From contig JAPKAI010000002.1 in NCBI GenBank assembly GCA_028825335.1, positions 1 through 64,000 of the forward strand: a stretch of DNA of 64,000 nt. The letters run 5' to 3'. The notes below the pieces were generated by a model. The model was given only the letters and a program-made list of their open reading frames with translations. It had not been told where the DNA came from and made no database searches. The position numbers were made by a program, and so were the translations under genes. Positions 8,680-18,573 of this stretch are shown here, one piece after another; position 1 is the first letter of the stretch; the number at the start of each line of letters is the position of its first letter. The DNA is from Gammaproteobacteria bacterium (GTDB taxonomy: Bacteria > Pseudomonadota > Gammaproteobacteria > Pseudomonadales > Pseudohongiellaceae).

Positions 8680-9447
8680 CTATGCGCTTTTCTTCTTATT
8701 GAGGAATACTTCAACGATTGCCTGCGCATCAGGTGTTTCCAGCAGTCTGGCGAATTCTTTTAGCTCAAAGTCGATTGTGTCAGAAACAGTGTCTAGTTGG
8801 CCGCGTTTAATAAGCGCTTTGCTCGACTGAACAGAGTCTGTGGGCAGGGCGGCAAGTTCCCTAGCCTTGTCCATTGCATATTCCAAATATTGATCCTGTG
8901 GTAGCACCTCGTTGATGATTCCGTATTCTTTCGCCTTACTAGCTGAGAACCTACCGCCTAGCAGCAGTAATTCCGATGCACGTGCGTGGCCGATCTGCTT
9001 AGGAAGCAAATAGCTAGATCCCGCTTCTGGGCATAGACCGAGACGAGTGAATGGCAGCTGTAGGAAGCAATTTTCAGAGGCGTAGATCAGGTCGCAGTGA
9101 AACAAAAGCGTAGTACCTATGCCAATGGCGAGTCCGCTAATGGCAGCGACGATCGGTTTCTTCGATTCATTCAGAGCATTCATAAAGGCAACCGAGGGAC
9201 GCTCGGTTGTGGGGGTGTTGCTCGCAAGGAAACTGCTCACATCATTGCCGCTGGTGAAGCAATCATCCACGCCGCGTATCAGAGTCACATTGACGCTAGC
9301 TTCTTCGTTTGCCTGACGCAGACCCGCTGCGAGTGCGGCATACATGCCCGGTAGAAGAGCGTTCTTCTTCTCAGGTCTATGAATTTCGATGACAAACACC
9401 TGACCATCAATGCTGTATTTAACGTTCTTATCCGCCGACTCGTTCAT
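8680..9447 (-). CDS. Enoyl-CoA hydratase/isomerase family protein
   Basis: crotonase-fold motifs FTSGNDVSSFL, KPIVAAISGLAIGIGTTLLFHCDLIYASE, PFTRLGLCPEAGSSYLLP. Confidence 0.9.
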   Translation of the reverse strand: MNESADKNVKYSIDGQVFVIEIHRPEKKNALLPGMYAALAAGLRQANEEASVNVTLIRGVDDCFTSGNDVSSFLASNTPTTERPSVAFMNALNESKKPIVAAISGLAIGIGTTLLFHCDLIYASENCFLQLPFTRLGLCPEAGSSYLLPKQIGHARASELLLLGGRFSASKAKEYGIINEVLPQDQYLEYAMDKARELAALPTDSVQSSKALIKRGQLDTVSDTIDFELKEFARLLETPDAQAIVEVFLNKKKSA

Positions 9448-9569
9448 TCCGTTTCCTTGTGCTCAATACCTTGATACGAGGCCCATTTTAGTGGAAATAG
9501 CATTCGAAGTAGAGGACTAATATGTTTCAGAATCTGCTGAAGACGTTTTACTAACTGTAACTGCCCAGA

Positions 9570-9593
9570 TAACACTTCCAGCATTCAGTGTTA
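9570..9593. promoter_or_regulatory. Inverted repeat upstream of fumarase gene
   Basis: TAACACT-tccagcattc-AGTGTTA, perfect 7-bp arms, about 40 nt before the ATG at 9632. Confidence 0.3.
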
Positions 9594-9631
9594 GAATGAG
9601 CAGGTATACCATAATTTGAGGTTGATCAGGC

Positions 9632-11158
9632 ATGACACTAATTCGCAATGAAGATGTTATTCAAAGTGTTGCAGATGCGCTGCAGTATATTTCCTATTAT
9701 CATCCAATCGATTTTATAACAGCGGTTCATGAGGCTTACGAACGAGAAGAGTCGTCAGCAGCAAAAGATGCGATGGCACAGATACTCATTAATTCTCGCA
9801 TGTGCGCCGAGGGGAGGCGGCCCATATGTCAGGACACCGGCATAGTAGTTGTTTTCTTAAAAGTTGGGATGCAGGTGCAATGGGAAGGCGATATGGCCCT
9901 CGAGGCAATGGTCAATGAGGGTGTGCGCCGCGCGTATCTTCATCCTGACAATGTGCTTAGGGCTTCGATCGTGAGCGATCCGGCTGGTGCGCGTAAAAAC
10001 ACCAAAGACAATACGCCTGCGGTCATACACATGCAGATTGTTTCCGGTAGTGAGATCGAAGTGAAGCTGGCGGCGAAGGGCGGAGGATCAGAGAATAAGT
10101 CAAAGTTGGTCATGTTGAACCCAAGTGACAGCATCGTAGATTGGGTAGAGAAGACATTACCAACGATGGGTGCAGGTTGGTGTCCACCTGGCATGCTAGG
10201 AATCGGCATTGGTGGCACAGCGGAGAAGGCAGCTCTACTCGCCAAAGAATCGCTGATGGATCCAATCGATATTCATGAGCTTCGCGCGAGAGGACCTAGC
10301 AATCGTATCGAAGAATTGCGTCTCGAGATTATGGATCGGGCCAATTCTCTCGGCATCGGCGCACAGGGTCTCGGTGGTTTAACCACAGTCTTGGACGTAA
10401 AAATTCTAGACCATCCGACACATGCAGCATCGCTGCCTGTCGCCATGATTCCTAACTGCGCGGCTACTCGTCACGCGCACTTCACGCTTGACGGCAATGG
10501 TATAGCAGAATTCGAACCACCAAGTCTGGATCTATGGCCAGAGATCGTCTGGGATGTAGGCCCGCGCGCACGAAAGGTAAATCTCGATACGCTCACTCCT
10601 GATGCGATAGCGAGTTGGGAGCCCGGCGAAACTCTGCTGCTCTCTGGCACTATGTTGACCGGTAGAGATGCCGCACATAAGCGACTGCTCGCGATGTTGG
10701 AGAAGGGAGAGGGCTTGCCCGAGGGGGTTGACTTCAACAATAAATTTATTTACTACGTCGGTCCTGTTGATGCTGTCAGAGATGAAGTGATAGGACCGGC
10801 TGGGCCGACGACTGCGACACGCATGGATAAATTTACCGATGAGCTGCTCGAGAAGACAGGCTTGATCGGAATGATCGGTAAAGCCGAGCGAGGTAAGGAG
10901 GGCATCGAAGCTATTAAGAAACACAAAGCGGTGTACTTGATGGCCGTGGGTGGCGCTGCCTATTTGGTTTCCAAAGCAATCCGTAAGGCAAGAATCGTCG
11001 CGTTCGAAGATCTAGGCATGGAGGCTATCCATGAGTTCACAGTCGAGGAAATGCCGGTAACTGTAGCTGTAGACGTGAATGGCACTTCGGTTCACCAAAC
11101 TGGACCAGCAATCTGGAAAAAGAAAATTGCGGAAGGGCATGCTATTGAAGTGAAATGA
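9632..11158 (+). CDS. Fumarate hydratase, class I
   Basis: 508 aa; RRPICQDTGIVVVFLKVG, KGGGSENKSK, LAKESLMDPIDIHELRARGPSNRIEELRLEIMDRANSLGIGAQGLGG, GRDAAHKRL. Confidence 0.93.
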   Translation: MTLIRNEDVIQSVADALQYISYYHPIDFITAVHEAYEREESSAAKDAMAQILINSRMCAEGRRPICQDTGIVVVFLKVGMQVQWEGDMALEAMVNEGVRRAYLHPDNVLRASIVSDPAGARKNTKDNTPAVIHMQIVSGSEIEVKLAAKGGGSENKSKLVMLNPSDSIVDWVEKTLPTMGAGWCPPGMLGIGIGGTAEKAALLAKESLMDPIDIHELRARGPSNRIEELRLEIMDRANSLGIGAQGLGGLTTVLDVKILDHPTHAASLPVAMIPNCAATRHAHFTLDGNGIAEFEPPSLDLWPEIVWDVGPRARKVNLDTLTPDAIASWEPGETLLLSGTMLTGRDAAHKRLLAMLEKGEGLPEGVDFNNKFIYYVGPVDAVRDEVIGPAGPTTATRMDKFTDELLEKTGLIGMIGKAERGKEGIEAIKKHKAVYLMAVGGAAYLVSKAIRKARIVAFEDLGMEAIHEFTVEEMPVTVAVDVNGTSVHQTGPAIWKKKIAEGHAIEVK

Positions 11159-11164
11159 AATGAA

Positions 11165-11190
11165 ATAGGGGGCTTCTAGTTAGCCCCTAT
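11165..11190. terminator. Candidate bidirectional terminator hairpin between convergent genes
   Basis: ATAGGGGGC-ttctagtta-GCCCCTAT with no strong T tract. Confidence 0.4.
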
Positions 11191-11341
11191 CGCTTCGAGC
11201 GCAATATTTGCTTAGTGTCCATCAGCTTTCTTCGCGCTTATCGAACTTGGGACGTGCTCGATCGTAGTGGCATATCTTGAATAGGGCTGCTTTGTTAATC
11301 CAATCGTACTCAATCCAGTCTGAAAATAATTTAGCCACTGC

Positions 11342-12460
11342 TTACTGTTGAGACAAAAATTGCGATGTGCGCGCCAACCCTTCTTTCAGTATCGAAGGTG
11401 TGTTGGCATATCCAATTCGGATATACCCCTCCATTCCCAATGATGAGCCAGGCGTGAACATCACCCCAGTCTCTTCTAGCAGTAAAATACAGAAATCACG
11501 CGAACTCATTAGCAGGTCATATTTCAACAAAGCGGTAGTGCCAGAACGTGGTTTAACCCATGAAATTCGCGGCTGGGTATCTACCCAAGCTTCTAATACC
11601 TCTAGATTACCGCGTGTTATCGATTGGCTACGCTCTAACACACGCTGTTTGTTCTCCAATGCAATGGTAGCAAAATGGTCGTCGATCATGCCGATTGAGA
11701 TCGTGTCATAGTCGCGATGCCTTGATACTTTTTCAATCAGCTCTTCTGCTGCTGCAATCCAACCCAGGCGCAAACCCGCTAGGGAAAATGCTTTGGACAC
11801 GCTCGCGGTACTGATACCTTTTTCATAAATGTCGGCTATTGATGTCGTCATTCCAGAGCCTTCCTGATTTGTGCCGCGATAAACTTCATCACACAGTATC
11901 CACGCCCCTGCAGAACGAGCAATGCCTACAATTTCTTGCAACATAGCTTCATCCATCAACGCGCCGGTCGGATTATTCGGGTTATTGATCGCAATCAAGC
12001 GTGTGCCTGGCAAAGCCAGCGCGCGTAACTCTTCCAGATCAGGTAGAAAGCCGTTTTCTTCACGCAGCTGCAAATGACGTACATCAGCACCAATACTGGC
12101 GGGAATGGAGTAGTGCTGCTGGTATGTAGGTACGACAGATATCACCCGATCACCTGATTCAACCAACGTCTTGTGGACAAGCATATTCGCACCAATTGCG
12201 CCGTGGGTTACGACTACATTCCCCGCTTCTTGGTGTGCGTAGAGTGTTGCAATCGCTGCACGTAACCGATCAGAGCCTTCAATCGCGCCATAGGTCATCT
12301 TCATCGTCATCAGCTCAGAAAGGCTGGTTTCATCCTTGCCGGCAAGAGCTAACAGTTCAGCTATAGTCAGGCTTTCCACGCAGGTTTCTGCCAAATTCCA
12401 TTCGCATTTGGTTTCCCACTCGTTCATCCATATTTCGACACCAAAAGGTTCGATTTGCAT
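11342..12460 (-). CDS. PLP-dependent aminotransferase, class I/II
   Basis: NNPNNPTGALM, CDEVYRGT, SVSKAFSLAGLRLGW; fold type I PLP motifs. Confidence 0.88.
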   Translation of the reverse strand: MQIEPFGVEIWMNEWETKCEWNLAETCVESLTIAELLALAGKDETSLSELMTMKMTYGAIEGSDRLRAAIATLYAHQEAGNVVVTHGAIGANMLVHKTLVESGDRVISVVPTYQQHYSIPASIGADVRHLQLREENGFLPDLEELRALALPGTRLIAINNPNNPTGALMDEAMLQEIVGIARSAGAWILCDEVYRGTNQEGSGMTTSIADIYEKGISTASVSKAFSLAGLRLGWIAAAEELIEKVSRHRDYDTISIGMIDDHFATIALENKQRVLERSQSITRGNLEVLEAWVDTQPRISWVKPRSGTTALLKYDLLMSSRDFCILLLEETGVMFTPGSSLGMEGYIRIGYANTPSILKEGLARTSQFLSQQ

Positions 12461-12521
12461 ATTTAGTTTCCTTTCGGCTGGCAGTCGCAGCGCTCTTGGT
12501 GAATATCGCGTCAGGACACAA

Positions 12522-14441
12522 TCAGTCGCACATATCTTCGTAAGGGTTCTCGAGTTCCAAGGATATTTCTCGAGTCAGTCCTGTCACAGAAAGATTGCCG
12601 GTGCTCAGCTCGATAGACTCGCTTCCTAGCACATTGTGATCGAACTTATAGATCGTACGGTTCTCGCCAGCCATCGCAGAGTCGTCATACTCTTGTGAGG
12701 CCTGCGCTACGGTTTCGTTGAGCGACCTATACTTACTAATCGCCTTTTCTCCGTGCCGCTTTGTCAGCATCTTCTCTACGACATGTGGCGCAAGTACCGA
12801 GGCGCTCGCGTTGTTGCCGCCGAACCCCTTCGAATTAATTATGACAGCATCCATGGCCTGCTTACCTACGTCTCTATGCTTAAGAAGATAATCGACGTTG
12901 CTGTGAGCAACGTCGTCAGCGATCTCATCTACAGTAAGAATGCCTGGAATAATTCCCTGGGCCCAAACGCCAAGACTTGCAGCGATCTGATCCCCTGAGG
13001 ATGAGGCTAGCGAGTGACCAATATAGGATTTCACTGCGGCAACTGGCCAGCTCTGAATGCCAAAGGTCTCCGCTATCTGATTAATGATATGTGATTCGGT
13101 CTGTCGGTTCTGTAGGGTGCCGGTGCCGTGTGCTTGCACGTAACTGCGAGTCGCTAAGCCCTCTTGCCCAATAATGTTCTTCGTGGCGGCGGCGGCCTTG
13201 GCCAACGAAATGTAATTGCCCAAGCCTGGGCTGGCTATGGATTTCTTAAAGCCATCGGCGTTGATAAACACATCGTTAACGCCGCCATAGATATTAGCAC
13301 CAAGCTCCATCGCTAATTCATCGTCGAAAAGCACGATACACTGCGCCGATTCCGCGAGAGTAAACCCGGCGTTATATCCAAAAGGTCTGCAAGCGCGACG
13401 CAAGTCGGGCATCTCATTTTTGGATAATTTATCAAGTTGCCGCAAACTAGCGTCATCGGCGAGTGCGCCCATCGTGCCAAATCCGTCGAAGATCTCTGGC
13501 ACCAAGGGCGCCTCGCTGGTGCCGACGAGAACAACTCTGTGGCTTCCCGATTGTATGTCGCGAATGCCCTGGCGAAGGTTGTATAAGAATGTTGCGCAGG
13601 CGGCCACATTGGTGCCAGTTGTCCCTAAATTTCCTAATAGGTAGGCATTGATGAAGTCGGCAGGCATCTCGGCATAACCTAATGGCAGTTGCTTCGAGGT
13701 GACTTTCTTGCCAAGTAGGCGTGCCTGCATCATGCCACCGTAGCCATTGTAATCGAGTTGGCCCATTCCGCTGCCGGCGTAAACAGCTATCTGATCGGCC
13801 GCGACATTCTGCTTCACTATCTCCCAGTCGATACCCATGGAATTAATCGCATCGGATGCGGCGAATACCGTTAGCTGCAAGCCACGTGGGTGGTTCCTAG
13901 CAGGATACAAGGCAGCAGGATCAAAGCCTGATGGTAATTGCCCGGCACTATGCACAGCTGTCTCGCGACTACATTTTAGCGATACCTCGAAGCTCTCCCC
14001 TGTGCTTACTCGAACTCGCCCCTCAAGGTCCGGATCGGAGACGCTCCATCCTGCAGGCAATGGTGTGGGTAAATCCTTTTTTCGTAACGTGAATTCCAGC
14101 GGCTGATCCGATGCGGGCCCTAAGGCGGCGTTTCTTAGGTAAGGTAATAGATCTGGGTCGAATAGATTGTTTTCCAGGCCTCGAATTAGTGTGCCTTGCT
14201 TGAGCGTCGGTCCTAGTTGAGCAAGGTACTCATCGAGATTGACCTCAACTGAGTTGCCGTCAGTCCATTTACCTTCGCTTTTTTTAAGCTGTCCGGTAAG
14301 TGCGGCGAGACTATTGTAAGTGGCTTGCACCTGGTCAGAGGGCAGGGCATCGATGACCATGCGTCGGTAGCCGTGATGGCCCGAACTACGACCTGCCGCA
14401 TTGATTCCGCCGAATCCTGTGATTACAGGTAATCTCGCCAT
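12522..14441 (-). CDS. fabY: Beta-ketoacyl-ACP synthase of the FabY type
   Basis: 639 aa; MARLPVITGFGGINAAGRSSGHHGYRRMVID N-terminus, NVAACATFLYNLRQGI, VQAHGTGTLQNRQTE, AAVKSYIGHSLASSSGDQ, INSKGFGGNNASASVL; matches remembered Pseudomonas FabY. Confidence 0.85.
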   Translation of the reverse strand: MARLPVITGFGGINAAGRSSGHHGYRRMVIDALPSDQVQATYNSLAALTGQLKKSEGKWTDGNSVEVNLDEYLAQLGPTLKQGTLIRGLENNLFDPDLLPYLRNAALGPASDQPLEFTLRKKDLPTPLPAGWSVSDPDLEGRVRVSTGESFEVSLKCSRETAVHSAGQLPSGFDPAALYPARNHPRGLQLTVFAASDAINSMGIDWEIVKQNVAADQIAVYAGSGMGQLDYNGYGGMMQARLLGKKVTSKQLPLGYAEMPADFINAYLLGNLGTTGTNVAACATFLYNLRQGIRDIQSGSHRVVLVGTSEAPLVPEIFDGFGTMGALADDASLRQLDKLSKNEMPDLRRACRPFGYNAGFTLAESAQCIVLFDDELAMELGANIYGGVNDVFINADGFKKSIASPGLGNYISLAKAAAATKNIIGQEGLATRSYVQAHGTGTLQNRQTESHIINQIAETFGIQSWPVAAVKSYIGHSLASSSGDQIAASLGVWAQGIIPGILTVDEIADDVAHSNVDYLLKHRDVGKQAMDAVIINSKGFGGNNASASVLAPHVVEKMLTKRHGEKAISKYRSLNETVAQASQEYDDSAMAGENRTIYKFDHNVLGSESIELSTGNLSVTGLTREISLELENPYEDMCD

Positions 14442-14715
14442 TGTTCTTTCCTTCGTTTGTGTAGGCCTTGTGCTGGATGCATCATGGTAAATACGTCTAT
14501 GAGACTATAGTGGGATATTTTCAGAAAACTTTAGGCTATATTGGACAGTAATTAGGGCATAGCGGCCAGATTGCTCTTCCTGCCCTAAGCACAAACTAAA
14601 GTCCGTTGAGAAATTGTGCTTACGAGCTACCGCCTTGAACAACTTGCATAAAGCCTGCGCCACACATAGCATGAGAGCGTAAAACCCAAACCAGTCAGCA
14701 TTCCTTGGAGGAATC

Positions 14716-15585
14716 ATGAATATTAAAAAGCTAGCCACAACATGCCTATTGCTGGGCGGAATAGGCGTTGCAGCTACTGTTTTGGCTCAGGATGACCGAT
14801 TCGCCAATGTAACCATTGAGACCGTGCCGGTTACGGGCAATATCTCGATGTTGATTGGATCAGGCGGCAACATTGGCGTATCCGCAGGTGATGATGGGTT
14901 GTTGATCATCGATGATCAGTACGCGCCTCTGGCGGCTAAAATTCGAGCAGCTCTTTCGCAGTTAGGCTCCGACACTCCGAAGTTTCTCCTTAATACGCAC
15001 TTTCATGGGGATCACACCGGAGGCAATGCAGACTTCGGCGCAGCGAGTATTATCATCGCTCATGAAAACGTGCACGGTAGGTTAGTAGCTGGAGATTCGC
15101 CAAGTACGGCTTTGCCTGTAATCACTTTCGATGACGATGTTACCGTTCACTTCAATGGCGAGGACATCACCCTGATCCATATGCCAAGAGGGCACACCGA
15201 TACCGATAGTGTCGTGATGTTTGAAGACAGTAATGTCATCCATATGGGCGATCACTTTTTCAACGGTGGCTTCCCCTTCGTCGACCTTGCAAGTGGCGGA
15301 ACAGTTCAAGGCTATATTAGTAATCTAGAAAAGGCTCTGTCGTGGATCGACGATGACACGTCGGTCATTCCAGGTCACGGACCGCTGGGCACTAAAGCGG
15401 ATCTGCTAGCCTTCTATAATGTAGTAAAAGACACATCGACTACTATTCGTGTCATGAAGTCACAGCAGATGAGCGCGGCAGAAGCTGTCGCTGAAGGCTT
15501 TGGTGACGAATACGAATCTTGGGGACAGGGATTCATCAACGAGCAGCGTTGGATAGAAACTGTCTTTGCAAGCTATCCCCGATAG
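14716..15585 (+). CDS. MBL-fold metallo-hydrolase, secreted
   Basis: signal peptide; NTHFHGDHTGGN (HxHxDH), GHTDTDSVVMF, HMGDHFF, IPGHGP. Confidence 0.9.
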   Translation: MNIKKLATTCLLLGGIGVAATVLAQDDRFANVTIETVPVTGNISMLIGSGGNIGVSAGDDGLLIIDDQYAPLAAKIRAALSQLGSDTPKFLLNTHFHGDHTGGNADFGAASIIIAHENVHGRLVAGDSPSTALPVITFDDDVTVHFNGEDITLIHMPRGHTDTDSVVMFEDSNVIHMGDHFFNGGFPFVDLASGGTVQGYISNLEKALSWIDDDTSVIPGHGPLGTKADLLAFYNVVKDTSTTIRVMKSQQMSAAEAVAEGFGDEYESWGQGFINEQRWIETVFASYPR

Positions 15586-15627
15586 CTGGATGACAGCAAA
15601 TCGATACCCTCTAGTGCTACGGAGTTC

Positions 15628-15652
15628 GCCTCGCCGGATTTTTCGGTGAGGC
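15628..15652 (+). promoter_or_regulatory. 5'-UTR hairpin overlapping the putative Shine-Dalgarno of the downstream gene
   Basis: GCCTCGCCG-gattttt-CGGTGAGGC (9 bp with one G.U pair); GAGG of the 3' arm lies 11 nt before ATG 15663. Confidence 0.45.
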
Positions 15653-15662
15653 CTCACCTGTT

Positions 15663-16199
15663 ATGAGCTATAACGACGAAATGCAATCAAGCTTGAAGCA
15701 ACTTCACCAGGAGTTGGGTATTCCCGCGGACTATTCAGAAAGCTGTGCTCTCCCACTGTGCATTGAACCCACCGTGCTCGTTGATACAGAGCTCGACTTC
15801 TATCAGCGTCAGCAGAGATTAACGCCCGCAGCATTCTCTGCGTGGTCACAAATGCGCGAGGCAGCGACTAGCCAGGGTATTTCACTGTTCCTAATTTCTG
15901 CCTTTCGCGGCTATCAATATCAGCATGATCTTATTGCAGCCAAGCTAGAAAAGGGGCAGGTGATAGAGGCGATCCTACGAGTGAATGCTGCTCCTGGCTA
16001 CAGCGAACATCACAGCGGGCGCGCGGTCGATCTTGGAACTATGGGCTGCGATGCGCTTAGTGAAAATTTTGGAAAAACTAAAGCGTATCAATGGCTTGTA
16101 GAGAATTCTGATAGCTATGGATTCAGCCTGACTTATCCTCGCGACAACCCCTTCGGTATAGATTTCGAACCCTGGCACTGGTGCTATACCCAGGAATAA
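15663..16199 (+). CDS. VanY-family D-alanyl-D-alanine carboxypeptidase
   Basis: SAFRGYQYQHDLI, NAAPGYSEHHSGRAVDLGT, FEPWHWCY peptidase M15 motifs. Confidence 0.9.
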   Translation: MSYNDEMQSSLKQLHQELGIPADYSESCALPLCIEPTVLVDTELDFYQRQQRLTPAAFSAWSQMREAATSQGISLFLISAFRGYQYQHDLIAAKLEKGQVIEAILRVNAAPGYSEHHSGRAVDLGTMGCDALSENFGKTKAYQWLVENSDSYGFSLTYPRDNPFGIDFEPWHWCYTQE

Positions 16200-16396
16200 C
16201 TTCCTTAGACAAACGTAAATGAAAGGGGTAATCTAGAAGTCGAACTACTAAGTAGGAGAGGGGATGTTCGAGAACAGCCACCAGGTGCACTTCTTAACGC
16301 ATTATCTGAATACTCCTGTATTTAGCTCCCTTACTCAAACTCAATTTTCTACTCTGATCCCTCGAACAATTTCTAATTACTATTCGCTAGCGGCGA

Positions 16397-16415
16397 CTGT
16401 CATTTTTTTTGACAG
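16397..16415. repeat. Small inverted repeat with T-tract loop
   Basis: CTGTCA-TTTTTTT-TGACAG. Confidence 0.4.
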
Positions 16416-16540
16416 CTGTTGCTGTTCCCTGGCGCCTGAAAATTGATCGAGAACAAATTCACAACTACATAGGAGGGTAATATCTAAACCAAGAGTACTT
16501 GCAATTCGCCATTTTGAATAAAATCAGGAGAGTGTAATTT

Positions 16541-16978
16541 ATGACTAATGAATTCCAAATCGTGTATCACAATATAGATCAAACCGAAGCGATCAGCGAA
16601 GCCGTACAAAAGCGGATAGACAAGCTGGAGCGTTATTGTGAGCATATTATAAATGGCCGAGTAGTATTAGATTCCCCGCATAACAATCACCATAAGGGGA
16701 AGGTTTATTCGGTTACATTAGAGATTCACACACCAGAGTTAGAGGTTCGAGTAAATCAAGATCAACATGATAACCACGCACATGAAGATTTATATGTCGC
16801 TATTCGTGATGCCTTCAACGTTGCGGAGCGGCAGTTCAAGTCCATCGACAAAAAGCATAGGGCAACACCGCTGCATCAAGAAATCGAAGCTATGGCGCTA
16901 GATGCCAATCAGGCTGAGAAAGAAGTTATAGATGAGGAAGAAGTTATGGAAGAGATCAATAGCGAGGCTGCAGCCTAA
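16541..16978 (+). CDS. Ribosome-associated HPF/RaiA family protein with acidic C-terminal tail
   Basis: TEAISEAVQKRIDKLERYCEHI and DLYVAIRDAFNVAERQFK typical of HPF/RaiA; tail DANQAEKEVIDEEEVMEEINSEAAA. Confidence 0.8.
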   Translation: MTNEFQIVYHNIDQTEAISEAVQKRIDKLERYCEHIINGRVVLDSPHNNHHKGKVYSVTLEIHTPELEVRVNQDQHDNHAHEDLYVAIRDAFNVAERQFKSIDKKHRATPLHQEIEAMALDANQAEKEVIDEEEVMEEINSEAAA

Positions 16979-16993
16979 GGCGGCAGAAAGCAC

Positions 16994-17287
16994 ATGGACG
17001 ATGCAACAAGAAAGGAAATTGAGGCGGCAACTTTTCGAAGGCTGCTGCAACATTTAGATGACAACAAGGACGTTCAAAATATTGATCTGATGAACCTGGC
17101 AAGCTTTTGTAGAAATTGCTTGTCGAAATGGTATGTAGCAGAGGCAGGGTCTCGTGGCACGGATATTGATTACGAATCCGCGCGAGAAATTGTCTACGGT
17201 ATGCCATACCCCGATTGGAAGTCCAAATATCAATCGGAAGCCAGTGCGGGAAAGTTGCAGAAACTCGATAGTCGATCAGCTGACTAA
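16994..17287 (+). CDS. DUF1244 family protein
   Basis: FRRLLQHLDDNKDVQNIDLMNLASFCRNCLSKWY...AREIVYGMPYPDWKSKYQ. Confidence 0.85.
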   Translation: MDDATRKEIEAATFRRLLQHLDDNKDVQNIDLMNLASFCRNCLSKWYVAEAGSRGTDIDYESAREIVYGMPYPDWKSKYQSEASAGKLQKLDSRSAD

Positions 17288-17308
17288 CTAGTTGTAATGC
17301 ACATCGAG

Positions 17309-17347
17309 GGAAATCTCTGCTTTTGAGCTTGGAGATTTCCTTTTTTT
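17309..17347 (+). terminator. Rho-independent terminator
   Basis: GGAAATCTC-loop-GAGATTTCC followed by TTTTTTT. Confidence 0.9.
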
Positions 17348-17550
17348 GTTTCCTTCACAGTCTACTTTTAGAACATAGCTGGCGTTATTCGAGCAAAATT
17401 CTTGAATACCAATAATGCCCGCTGTCGACCCAAAGCGGACTATTGGATAAATCCCTGCCTTCTAATTTTTCTTATTACAGCACATAGAGCAATAGTCGGC
17501 TCACCGCTCAGCCTGAGCGTGCTTATTCTCCTCATTCCTTTAGTTCGCTC

Positions 17551-18546
17551 CTATGTCTTCTCCGCAAGAAATAGCTTGTTTCGGACCAAGCTACGGTACT
17601 CAATTGGAGTCACTGCGGTTACCTTCTTGAACAGGCTAGTGAAATAACTCGCATCTTGATAGCCAACCATATCGGCGACTTCGGATACTGCTAGGTTGCT
17701 CTGCTTCAATAACTCTTTGGCGTGCTCGATTCTCAGGCTCTGCAGATACTGTAGTGGTGAAGCATTAGTGGCCAATTTGAATCTTCGATTTAAGGATCGT
17801 ACGCTGAGTTTGAATCTTTTCGCTAGGCCGCTAATGACCACGCCCGCTTGGTAGTTTTGGTCCAGCCACTCCTGTACTTTTATTATTTCTTCATCATGGT
17901 GGCTGCGCTGTTGATCTTCATTCAGTAGCAGTGACTCGTAGGAACGTTTCAACTCATGGGTAAACTGCCGCGCTATTTCTCTGGCTATCGAATCACCATA
18001 TAGCTGCTCCACAAAATGCAGCATGAGATCGCGTACTGCATTGATACTTCCGGTGCAGTAGAGTCTCTCGTCGCTGGTGATGAAGCGTTTTCTCTGCAGT
18101 TTTATGTTGGGGTAGCGCTGTGTAAATTCATCGAAGAAGCGCCAGTGGGTGGTAGCAGATCTGCCTTGGAGTAGACCAGCCTCAGCCAGGAAATAACTTC
18201 CGGTCACGATCGAGCAAAGGGTGCTGCCAGCCGTGTATTGTTGTACAAGCCAGTTCATCATCGGTTTTAGTTTGGGGAGTGACGACCTAGGATTTCCCCA
18301 GATGCCAGGTATGAAGATAAGGTCGCTGTTGCTTATGCTCTCTAGTGTAGTTTGACACTTGATACGCATCCCGCCGCTGAGTACAAGTTCAGTAGCGTCA
18401 GTGCCAGAAGCTAAATCAATAGTGACGAGCTTGTCCAGTTGCCGACGAGACCTAGCCATATCGTTAGCAGCACTCAGCATTTCTAAGGGAATAGTAACAG
18501 TTGAACCCAGTGATTTAGGGACGGCTATTATGGTTACATGTTTCAT
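17551..18546 (-). CDS. GlxA-family transcriptional regulator (DJ-1/PfpI domain + AraC HTH)
   Basis: N-terminal DJ-1-like (STLCSIVTGSYFLAEAGLLQGRSATTHW), C-terminal AraC HTH (LAKRFKLSVRSLNRRFKLATNASPLQYLQSLRIEHAKELL). Confidence 0.88.
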   Translation of the reverse strand: MKHVTIIAVPKSLGSTVTIPLEMLSAANDMARSRRQLDKLVTIDLASGTDATELVLSGGMRIKCQTTLESISNSDLIFIPGIWGNPRSSLPKLKPMMNWLVQQYTAGSTLCSIVTGSYFLAEAGLLQGRSATTHWRFFDEFTQRYPNIKLQRKRFITSDERLYCTGSINAVRDLMLHFVEQLYGDSIAREIARQFTHELKRSYESLLLNEDQQRSHHDEEIIKVQEWLDQNYQAGVVISGLAKRFKLSVRSLNRRFKLATNASPLQYLQSLRIEHAKELLKQSNLAVSEVADMVGYQDASYFTSLFKKVTAVTPIEYRSLVRNKLFLAEKT

Positions 18547-18573
18547 AACGGCTTCAAAGATGGTTCTAGTGAC

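Noticed and set aside
10532-10924. 130-aa minus ORF
   Set aside because: Antisense to the class I fumarase gene; shadow ORF.
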